Translations under genes and position numbers: made by a program
Shown here: positions 57,817 to 64,000 of the stretch, in pieces
Numbering within the stretch: position 1 is the first letter of the stretch
Layout: every line of letters starts with the position of its first letter
From: Thalassococcus profundi
GTDB taxonomy: Bacteria > Pseudomonadota > Alphaproteobacteria > Rhodobacterales > Rhodobacteraceae
Direction of reading: 5' to 3'
DNA: 64,000 nucleotides
NCBI RefSeq assembly: GCF_003344785.1
Contig: NZ_QPMK01000012.1
Span: 1-64,000 of the forward strand
Notes under the pieces: model-generated
Told to the model about the DNA's origin: nothing
Seen by the model: only the letters and a program-made list of their open reading frames with translations
The model's database searches: none

Positions 57817-59019
57817 ATGTGGCTCTATCGCCCGCTCCTGCTGATCTTCGTGCTTGGGCAAGGCCTGCGCCTTGTCCTGCGGCGCGACTGGGCGGTTCTC
57901 CGGGCGCGGCTGGGCTACGGAGCGTCGGAGCGCAGCGGTCCACACCTCTGGCTGCACGCGGCATCGAACGGCGAACTGGCCTCGGCGCGCCCGGTGATCG
58001 CGGCCCTGGCAAAAGCCCGACCCGATCTCCCGATCATCGTCACCTGCAACAGCGCCAGCGGGGTCGACCTGGCGCGGCAGCTGGGACTGCCGGCGCAGCT
58101 GGCCCCCTTCGATCTTCGCGGGCCGGTACGGCGCTTTCTCAAGCGCTGGCAGGTGGCCGCGCATCTCACGATGGAAGCCGAGATCTGGCCCAACCGCGTG
58201 CTGCTCTGCCCGGGGCCGGTGATCGTTCTGGGCGGGCGCATGACGGCGCGGTCGGCCCGCGGCTGGGCGCGGCTCCCGTCGCTGGCAAGCAGGGTGTTGG
58301 ACCGCGTCGCCTTCCTTTCGGCGCAGGACCGTGGATCGCGCGACCGGTTTCGCGATCTGGGCGTTTCGCCAACCGCGCTCGGCCCGGTGCTGGACCTCAA
58401 GTCGCTCTATACCCCGCCGCCCGATCGGACAGCGGATGCAGCACTGCGCGCCGCCTTCCCGCGCGAAACCACCTGGCTCGCCGCCTCGACGCATCCCGGC
58501 GACGACGAGATCGTGATCGAGGCGCACCGTATCGCGCAACGGTCCTGGCCGGAACTGCGGCTGATCCTGGCACCGCGGCACCCCGCGCGCGGCCCCGAGA
58601 TCGCACGCCTTCTGGACGCGGCGGGTCTGCGGGTCGCCCGCCGGTCCGCCGGGGAGGCCGGAACCGTGCTGCTGGCCGATACGCTGGGCGAAATGCCGCT
58701 CTGGTACGGGCTGGCGGGCATCGTCTTTATCGGCGGCACGCTGTCGGATCGGGGCGGACACACGCCCTACGAACCCGCGGCCTTCGGCGGGGCGCTGATC
58801 CACGGGCCGGATGTGGCGAATTTCCGGGCGGCCTTTGCGCGGCTGTCCGAGGCCGGGGCCGCGCGCGAAATCACCGATGCGCAGGGCCTTGCCGAAGCTC
58901 TCCTGGCGCTGCGCAGCCCAGTGGCTCAGCGGGCGGCAGGACAGGCCGCGCAAAGGGCGCTGCGGCAGGATGCCGACCTCTCTGGCGTGATGTCCCGCGT
59001 GCTGGCGCTTTTGCCCTAG
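57817..59019 (+). CDS. waaA: 3-deoxy-D-manno-octulosonic acid (KDO) transferase
   Basis: A 400-aa membrane-anchored GT30 enzyme that adds KDO from CMP-KDO to lipid A precursor. N-terminal membrane anchor (WLYRPLLLIFVLGQGLRLVL), the GT30 motif WLHAASNGELASARPVI with its catalytic Glu, HLTMEAEIWPNRVLLC, then the donor half with LGEMPLWYGLAGIVFIGGTL and GGHTPYEPAAFGGALIHGPD. The ATG at 57817 is used; a TTG two codons earlier is possible. Several hundred bases of leader separate it from the GT4 gene. Confidence 0.93.
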   Translation: MWLYRPLLLIFVLGQGLRLVLRRDWAVLRARLGYGASERSGPHLWLHAASNGELASARPVIAALAKARPDLPIIVTCNSASGVDLARQLGLPAQLAPFDLRGPVRRFLKRWQVAAHLTMEAEIWPNRVLLCPGPVIVLGGRMTARSARGWARLPSLASRVLDRVAFLSAQDRGSRDRFRDLGVSPTALGPVLDLKSLYTPPPDRTADAALRAAFPRETTWLAASTHPGDDEIVIEAHRIAQRSWPELRLILAPRHPARGPEIARLLDAAGLRVARRSAGEAGTVLLADTLGEMPLWYGLAGIVFIGGTLSDRGGHTPYEPAAFGGALIHGPDVANFRAAFARLSEAGAAREITDAQGLAEALLALRSPVAQRAAGQAAQRALRQDADLSGVMSRVLALLP

Positions 59020-59088
59020 CACGGGACTGGTCAGCCCTTCGACCCTGGCGTAGCGTGGACCTGTCCCTGTCGCGAATCCGGTGCTTCG

Positions 59089-59562
59089 ATGCGTCCCGAT
59101 CTGGCCAGCCAAACCGCCTTTGCGCTGCGCCCCGCGCCGCGCCCCGAGGTACAGGTGCAATATGCGGCGCTCTGCTACCGCCTGCGCCGGGGCAAGCCGC
59201 AGCTCCTGCTGGTCACCAGCCTGCGCGCCCGGCGCTGGATCGTTCCCAAGGGCTGGCCGGAACCGGGGATGAGCCCCGCGGACTGCGCCGCCCGCGAAGC
59301 CTGGGAAGAGGCCGGCGTCTGCGGCACGGTCGGGCACGAACCGATCGGCGCCTTTTCCTATACCAAGCAGGGCATCCGCCGCCGCCTGCCCTGCCTGGCA
59401 CTGGTCTTTGCGCTGCAGGTAGACCGGCTCGACGACGACTACCCCGAGGTGCGCCGCCGCAAGCGGCGCTGGTTCCGTCGAAAGACCGCCGCCGCCGCGG
59501 TGCGCAGCCCCGACCTGGCGCAGATGTTGCGGGACTTCGACCCGCGCGGGCAGCGCCGCTAG
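59089..59562 (+). CDS. Nudix hydrolase, DIPP-like
   Basis: A 157-aa Nudix protein of the alphaproteobacterial PKGWP type. The box reads GWPEPGMSPADCAAREAWEE then AGV: the core REAWEEAG is intact, but the Glu normally found six positions after the first Gly is Met, as in several diphosphoinositol-polyphosphate-phosphohydrolase-like members. WIVPKGWPEPG precedes it. Metal binding uses the REAWEE glutamates. Substrate (nucleotide or inositol/other diphosphate) unknown. Upstream of DUF1178. Confidence 0.85.
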   Translation: MRPDLASQTAFALRPAPRPEVQVQYAALCYRLRRGKPQLLLVTSLRARRWIVPKGWPEPGMSPADCAAREAWEEAGVCGTVGHEPIGAFSYTKQGIRRRLPCLALVFALQVDRLDDDYPEVRRRKRRWFRRKTAAAAVRSPDLAQMLRDFDPRGQRR

Positions 59563-59626
59563 GCCTTGCGCTTGAACCGGGTCGGGTGCCGCTTATGTCA
59601 AAGAGTGAAAGTTTCGGACCGAACGC

Positions 59627-60046
59627 ATGATCACCTATTCCCTCCGCTGCCATCAGGATCACCGCTTTGACAGCTGGTTTCAATCCGCGGAAGCCTTTGA
59701 CAAGCTGCATAAAAGCGGAATGATCACCTGCGCAGTGTGCGGTTCGGACGAGGTCGAGAAGGCGGTGATGGCGCCACGTCTTTCCAGCGCCGAGGCGACG
59801 CAAAGCCCCTTGAGCCAGCCCAGGACTCCGGCGGAACAGGCGCTGCGCGCCTTGCGCAAGCAGGTCGAGGACAACGCCGATTACGTCGGCCGCGATTTCG
59901 TGCAGGAAGCGCGGCGCATGCATACGGGCGACAGCCCCGACCGCCCGATCTGGGGCGAGGCGCGGGCCGACGATGCGAAAAAGCTGCTGGACGACGGCGT
60001 GCCGGTCATGCCCCTGCCTTTCCGCCCCGGACGCAAGAGCAACTGA
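59627..60046 (+). CDS. DUF1178-family protein
   Basis: A 139-aa protein matching DUF1178: MITYSLRCHQDHRFDSWFQS, then ITCAVCGSDEVEKAVMAPRL, with Cys8, Cys35 and Cys38 probably forming a small zinc-ribbon-like site, and the C-terminal YVGRDFVQEARRMHTGDSP and WGEARADDAKKLLDDGV. Common and conserved in alphaproteobacteria; function unknown. Fourteen bases separate it from the SDR gene. Confidence 0.9.
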   Translation: MITYSLRCHQDHRFDSWFQSAEAFDKLHKSGMITCAVCGSDEVEKAVMAPRLSSAEATQSPLSQPRTPAEQALRALRKQVEDNADYVGRDFVQEARRMHTGDSPDRPIWGEARADDAKKLLDDGVPVMPLPFRPGRKSN

Positions 60047-60060
60047 GCAAAGGACATGTC

Positions 60061-60705
60061 ATGCGCGTGATGATCACCGGCGCGAACCGCGGCATCGGCG
60101 CCGCCCTGCACGACAGCTATGCCGCGCGCGGCGACACGGTGCTGGGCACCGCCCGGCACGGGGCCGACTACCTGCCGCTCGACGTGACCGACCCGCAGTC
60201 TCACGCGGCGCTGGCCGGCCAGCTCGAGGGCGAGGTGCTGGACACGCTGATCTGCAATGCCGGCGTCTACGCCGACAAGGGCCAGTCGCTGGCCGACGGC
60301 TACCCGCCGCAGATGTGGGCCGACGCCTTTGCCGTGAACGTCACCGGCGTGTTCCTGACGGTGCAGTACATGCTGGCCGGGTTGCAGCGCGCCGAGACGC
60401 CGAAGATCGCGATCATTTCTTCGCAGATGGCGTCGTCCGAACGCGCGCCGGGCGGCAGCTATATCTACCGCGCCTCGAAGGCGGCGGCGCTGAACCTGGG
60501 CCGCAACCTTGCCGCCGATCTCAAGGGGCTGGGCATCGCGGTGGGCATCTACCATCCCGGCTGGGTCCGCACCGACATGGGCGGCGGGTCGGCCGATCTG
60601 TCCGCCGAAGAGGCGGCACGCGGTCTTGTTCAGCGCATCGACACGCTGAGCCTCGACAGCACCGGCTGTTTCGAGACCTGGGACGGCCGGGCGCACCCCT
60701 ATTGA
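60061..60705 (+). CDS. Short-chain dehydrogenase/reductase (SDR)
   Basis: A 214-aa classical SDR: glycine motif TGANRGIG (6-13), NAG at 66-68, and the catalytic Tyr136-x3-Lys140 in SYIYRASKAA, preceded by the Ser in IISSQMAS. The C-terminal substrate loop is HPGWVRTDMGGG. NAD(P)-dependent oxidoreductase of unknown substrate; similar to C-factor-like SDRs. Overlaps the next gene's TTG start. The ATG at 60061 is chosen because the glycine motif begins at residue 6. Confidence 0.9.
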   Translation: MRVMITGANRGIGAALHDSYAARGDTVLGTARHGADYLPLDVTDPQSHAALAGQLEGEVLDTLICNAGVYADKGQSLADGYPPQMWADAFAVNVTGVFLTVQYMLAGLQRAETPKIAIISSQMASSERAPGGSYIYRASKAAALNLGRNLAADLKGLGIAVGIYHPGWVRTDMGGGSADLSAEEAARGLVQRIDTLSLDSTGCFETWDGRAHPY

Positions 60706-61154
60706 GCCTGCCGGCGACACCGGACGCGTTTCCGCAGGCCTTTGCCGCGGCCTGGCACAGCCGCGACGGCGCCGCCATAGGCACGCTTTTTGCCGAGGAT
60801 GCGGAGTTCGTGAACGTGGTGGGCCTTTGGTGGCACGACCGCGCGCGGATCGCCGCGGCGCATGACTATGCGCTGAAAAGCTTCTTTGCCGAGACGACGC
60901 TGAAAATCGGAACGATCCGGCAGCGCGCGCTGGGGCCGGACCATGCGCTGGTGCAATGCCGGTTCACCCTGTCCGGGCAGACCGCGCCCGATGGCACTCT
61001 CTCCGGCGACCGGCAGACGGTGATGAGCTTCGTCCTGGCGCGGCGCGATGCGGGCTGGATCGCCGTCGCGGCGCAGAATACCGACGTGGTGCCCGGCGCC
61101 GAGACCCATGTGAACGCGGAGACCTTCCGGGCGGCGGATTACCGGAACGGCTGA
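60702..61154 (+). CDS. DUF4440/SnoaL-like (NTF2-fold) protein
   Basis: A 150-aa NTF2-like protein of the SgcJ/EcaC or DUF4440 type: AFAAAWHSRDGAAIGTLFAE then DAEFVNVVGLWWHDRARIAA form the N-terminal helix and pocket, and TVMSFVLARRDAGWIAVAAQ the C-terminal sheet. The probable start is a TTG overlapping the SDR stop (TTGA); no better start with homology is found. Function unknown, ligand binding or small hydrolase/isomerase. Co-transcribed with the SDR. Confidence 0.75.
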   Translation: MSLPATPDAFPQAFAAAWHSRDGAAIGTLFAEDAEFVNVVGLWWHDRARIAAAHDYALKSFFAETTLKIGTIRQRALGPDHALVQCRFTLSGQTAPDGTLSGDRQTVMSFVLARRDAGWIAVAAQNTDVVPGAETHVNAETFRAADYRNG

Positions 61155-61195
61155 GCGATGCGGGGCGCGGATTGCGGGTTTCGGGCGTTCGGCCT

Positions 61196-61216
61196 GCGAG
61201 GGGCGCTGCCCCTCGC
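61196..61216. repeat. GC-rich hairpin repeat (REP-like), possible terminator
   Basis: GCGAGGGGC (61196-61204) and GCCCCTCGC (61208-61216) are perfect 9-bp arms around a 3-nt loop, followed by CTCCCCGAGGGTATTTG. From memory, this kind of GGGGC-loop-GCCCC hairpin with a CTCCCCGAG-TATTT tail recurs at gene ends in Rhodobacterales genomes. It lies in the 175-bp gap before lysC and could end the SDR-DUF4440 transcript. Confidence 0.6.
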
Positions 61217-61329
61217 GCTCCCCGAGGGTATTTGAAAACCGGAGAAACATGGGGCTGCGCAGGGGCTCTTGCGTCGCATCGGGCTGCCGCGTAAAGCACG
61301 GGGCGCAATCGTACCACCCGGAGAGCCAG

Positions 61330-62568
61330 ATGCCCGTTCTCGTGATGAAATTCGGCGGCACGTCCGTGGCCACGCTGGACCGGATCCGGCGGGCGGCGAA
61401 ACGCGTCGGCGTCGAGGTGGCCAAGGGCTACGACGTGATCGTCATCGTCTCGGCCATGTCCGGCAAGACCAACGAGCTTGTGGGCTGGGTGAACGAGACC
61501 TCGCCGCTTTACGATGCGCGCGAATATGACGCCGTGGTGTCGAGCGGCGAGAACGTGACCGCGGGGTTGATGGCGCTCACCCTGCAGGAAATGGACATCC
61601 CCGCGCGCAGCTGGCAGGGCTGGCAGGTGCCGGTCAAGACCACGAGCGCCCACAGCGCCGCACGGATCGAGGATATCCCGCCGCAGAACATCACCAACAA
61701 GTTCCGCGAAGGCATGCAGGTCGCCGTGGTCGCCGGGTTCCAGGGCGTCAGCCCCGAGGGCCGCATCACCACGCTGGGGCGCGGCGGGTCCGACACCACC
61801 GCCGTCGCCTTTGCCGCGGCCTTCGATGCCGAGCGCTGCGACATCTACACCGACGTGGACGGCGTCTATACCACCGACCCGCGGATCTGCGACAAGGCGC
61901 GCAAGATGGACCGCATCTCTTTCGAGGAGATGCTGGAGCTGGCATCGCTCGGCGCCAAGGTCCTGCAGACCCGGTCGGTGGAGCTGGCCATGCGCTACAA
62001 GGTGCGGCTGCGGGTGCTGTCGAGTTTCGAGGAACAGTCGGACGAGGCAGGCACGCTCGTTTGCGACGAGGAGGACATCATGGAAAGCAATGTTGTGGCC
62101 GGTGTGGCCTATTCGCGCGACGAGGCCAAGATGACGCTGGTGTCGGTCGCCGACCGTCCGGGCATCGCCGCGGCGATCTTCACGCCGCTCAGCGAAGCGG
62201 GCGTGAACGTTGACATGATCGTGCAGAACATCTCGGAAGAGGGCCGTACGGACATGACCTTTTCCTGCCCCACCGACCAGGTGAAGCGAGCCGAAAAGGC
62301 GCTGGCAGCGGCCAAGGAAAAGGGCGACATCAACTTTCACGACCTGGTGGCAGACACGGGTGTGGCCAAGGTGTCGGTGGTGGGCATCGGCATGCGCAGC
62401 CACACCGGCGTCGCGGCCAAGATGTTCAAGGTATTGAGCCAGGAAGGCATCAACATCAAGGTGATCACCACCTCCGAGATCAAGATCTCGGTGCTGATCG
62501 ACCGCAAGTACATGGAACTCGCGGTGCAGTCGCTGCACGACGCCTTCGAGCTGGACAAGGCCGGCTGA
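61330..62568 (+). CDS. lysC: Aspartate kinase
   Basis: A 412-aa enzyme that phosphorylates aspartate, the first step to lysine, methionine, threonine and diaminopimelate. Catalytic domain: MKFGGTSVA (6-14), SAMSGKTNELV, SSGENVTAGLMA and TTLGRGGSDTTAVAFAAAFD. Two ACT domains follow at about 260-410 (MTLVSVADRPGIAAAIFTPL, SVVGIGMRSHTGVAAKMFKV), the usual feedback sites for lysine or threonine. The ATG at 61330 is used; 27 upstream codons have no homology. Confidence 0.97.
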   Translation: MPVLVMKFGGTSVATLDRIRRAAKRVGVEVAKGYDVIVIVSAMSGKTNELVGWVNETSPLYDAREYDAVVSSGENVTAGLMALTLQEMDIPARSWQGWQVPVKTTSAHSAARIEDIPPQNITNKFREGMQVAVVAGFQGVSPEGRITTLGRGGSDTTAVAFAAAFDAERCDIYTDVDGVYTTDPRICDKARKMDRISFEEMLELASLGAKVLQTRSVELAMRYKVRLRVLSSFEEQSDEAGTLVCDEEDIMESNVVAGVAYSRDEAKMTLVSVADRPGIAAAIFTPLSEAGVNVDMIVQNISEEGRTDMTFSCPTDQVKRAEKALAAAKEKGDINFHDLVADTGVAKVSVVGIGMRSHTGVAAKMFKVLSQEGINIKVITTSEIKISVLIDRKYMELAVQSLHDAFELDKAG

Positions 62569-62703
62569 GGCAGTCTTGGCCCGGAAGCGGTTGGCGCCTG
62601 ATCGGCAGAACCGCCGACGCGTGACACGGACAAGTTGTGCGATGCGCTCTCCCCTTCGCGGGAAAACTCACCTATAGCTGGACCGAACAGGCGGGGGCCC
62701 GAC

Positions 62704-64000
62704 ATGCCGGAACGCATCGAAAGCGAGAGCCGCAAGCTGCTGGGACGGCTGCGCGACACCATGGCCGAACAGGCCGCGGGTCAGGCGCGCCTGGACAAGA
62801 TCACCCATCTCACCGCCGATTCGATGGGCACAGAAGTGTGCTCGATCTACCTCTTCCGCGACGAGGAAACGCTGGAGCTTTGCGCCACCGAGGGGCTGAA
62901 ATCCGAATCCGTGCACCAGACCCGGATGAAGCTGGGCGAAGGTCTCGTCGGCCGCGTCGCGCGCACCGGCAAGGTGATGAACACCGCCGACGCGCCGCAG
63001 GCCCGCGGTTTCCGGTACATGCCCGAGACTGGCGAGGAGATCTATTCGAGCTTCCTTGGCGTGCCGATCCAGCGGCTGGGCGAAAAGCTGGGCGTGCTGG
63101 TGGTGCAGTCCAAGGTGGCGCGCGAATTCACCCCTGACGAGGTTTATGCGCTGGAAGTCGTGGCCATGGTGCTGGCGGAAATGGCCGAACTGGGTGCCTT
63201 CGTCGGCGAAGGGGCTGCGCTCACCGCGCGGCATACCCAGCCGGTGCTGTTCCGCGGCACCACCGGGCAGGAAGGCACTGCCGAAGGCCAGGTCTGGCTG
63301 CACGAACCACGGGTGGTGGTGACCAACATGGTCGGTGACGATCCGGCGCGTGAATCGCAGCGGCTGCGCGACGCGGTCGAGGCGCTGCGCGTCAGCGTCG
63401 ACGAATTGATGGCCGATGCCGGCGGCGATGCCGAACAGGCGCAGGTTCTCGAAGCCTACCGCATGTTCGCCAATTCCAAGGGCTGGCTGCGCCGCATGGA
63501 AGAGGACATCGGCCGCGGCCTCTCTGCCGAGGCGGCGGTGGAGAAAGAACAATCGCAGGCCCGGGCGCGGATGAGCCAGGTCACCGATGCCTACCTGCGC
63601 GAACGGCTGCAGGACCTCGATGATCTCAGCAACCGTCTGCTGCGCAACCTCACCGGCCAGGGCCGCGAAACCGGCGCAGACATGCCCGAGAACCCGATCC
63701 TGGTGGCGCGCAACATCGGCCCCGGCGAATTGCTGGAGTACGGGCGCAAGCTGCAGGGCATCGTGCTCGAGGAAGGCTCTGTCGGCAGCCACGCCGCCAT
63801 CGTCGCGCGGGCGCTGGCGATCCCGCTGGTGATCCACGTGGGCCGGATCACCAACGAGGCGCTGAACGGCGATCACATCATGGTCGACGGCGATCAGGGC
63901 GTCGTGCACCTGCGCCCCGACGACACGGTGCGCAACGCCTTCCGCGAAAAAATCGCGATGCAGGCCAAGGCGCTGGAGCGATACGCCTCGATCCGCGACG
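62704..64000 (+). CDS. ptsP: Phosphoenolpyruvate-protein phosphotransferase PtsP (EI-Ntr), 5' part
   Basis: The open frame from 62704 runs off the window, giving 432 residues of a protein normally about 750 long. Residues 20-160 are the GAF sensor domain (MGTEVCSIYLFRDEETLELC, LGVPIQRLGEKLGVLVVQSK), followed by the EI N-terminal domain. The phosphorylated His363 lies in GSVGSHAAIVARALAIPLVI. EI-Ntr feeds the nitrogen-related PTS (NPr, EIIA-Ntr). In Rhodobacterales it commonly follows lysC, as here (135 bp gap). Confidence 0.95.
   Translation, partial: MPERIESESRKLLGRLRDTMAEQAAGQARLDKITHLTADSMGTEVCSIYLFRDEETLELCATEGLKSESVHQTRMKLGEGLVGRVARTGKVMNTADAPQARGFRYMPETGEEIYSSFLGVPIQRLGEKLGVLVVQSKVAREFTPDEVYALEVVAMVLAEMAELGAFVGEGAALTARHTQPVLFRGTTGQEGTAEGQVWLHEPRVVVTNMVGDDPARESQRLRDAVEALRVSVDELMADAGGDAEQAQVLEAYRMFANSKGWLRRMEEDIGRGLSAEAAVEKEQSQARARMSQVTDAYLRERLQDLDDLSNRLLRNLTGQGRETGADMPENPILVARNIGPGELLEYGRKLQGIVLEEGSVGSHAAIVARALAIPLVIHVGRITNEALNGDHIMVDGDQGVVHLRPDDTVRNAFREKIAMQAKALERYASIRD

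Noticed and set aside
1-64000. CRISPR arrays, tRNA or rRNA genes, prophage
   Set aside because: No regularly spaced repeats, cloverleaf-like sequences, rRNA signatures or phage structural genes were noticed on either strand.

Overview
The window looks like a chromosomal segment of a GC-rich alphaproteobacterium of the order Rhodobacterales (Roseobacter/Rhodobacter group). The reasons are the FlaF/FlbT pair beside a short flagellin, a DUF1217 flagellar protein, a DUF6468 protein in the fliL-fliM operon, a FlgJ with only the rod-binding domain plus a separate flagellar lytic transglycosylase (as in Rhodobacter SltF), a Ros/MucR regulator, and housekeeping genes (waaA, a PKGWP-type Nudix hydrolase, DUF1178, lysC, ptsP) in alphaproteobacterial form. 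No name more precise than the order can be given from sequence alone.

Region 1 (about 0.16-19.5 kb) is an accessory block bracketed by two insertion-sequence remnants (IS3-type at about 0.5 kb, IS5-type at about 19.4 kb) and rich in broken genes. It holds an ArsC-like protein; an HxlR regulator divergent from a small group of tautomerase, truncated hemoglobin and a frameshifted cupin; a GlxA-like regulator and an MFS transporter that have both lost their 5' ends at one junction; an NMT1/THI5-type ABC importer with a hydantoinase fragment upstream; DUF4242, PsiE and methyltransferase genes; and a frameshifted GH8 glucanase. It ends with an intact gene set for organic-acid use: a divergent LysR regulator, an RraA-family aldolase, a tripartite tricarboxylate transporter (tctCBA order), and three dehydrogenases (GarR-like, Ldh2-like, D-2-hydroxyacid). 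A near-perfect palindrome sits between the LysR gene and the rraA-like gene.

Region 2 (about 19.8-56.2 kb) is a nearly complete flagellar supercluster in several tightly overlapping operons: fliI; flgB-flgC-fliE-fliQ-sltF-flhA-fliR-flhB; fliL-fliM-DUF6468-motE; fliF-fliH-fliN-fliP-fliG; fliC-flaF-flbT-DUF1217; flgE-flgK-flgL-flgI-flgJ-flgN; flgF-flgG-flgA-flgH-(FliL-like); (240-aa unknown)-fliK-flgD; motB; mucR; (370-aa unknown); motA-(84-aa unknown)-fliJ. These encode the export gate, ATPase complex, MS ring, C ring, rod, hook, P and L rings, filament and stator. No chemotaxis genes, fliD/fliS, fliO, flgM or fliA are seen here. Several proteins inside the cluster (594, 370, 240, 188 and 84 aa) are not recognised as standard flagellar parts and are the most interesting uncharacterised content.

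Region 3 (about 56.3-64 kb) is mostly housekeeping: a GT4 glycosyltransferase, waaA (KDO transferase), a Nudix hydrolase, DUF1178, an SDR, a DUF4440/SnoaL-like protein, lysC (aspartate kinase) and the 5' part of ptsP (EI-Ntr), which runs off the window. A GC-rich hairpin repeat of the kind seen at Rhodobacterales gene ends lies just upstream of lysC.
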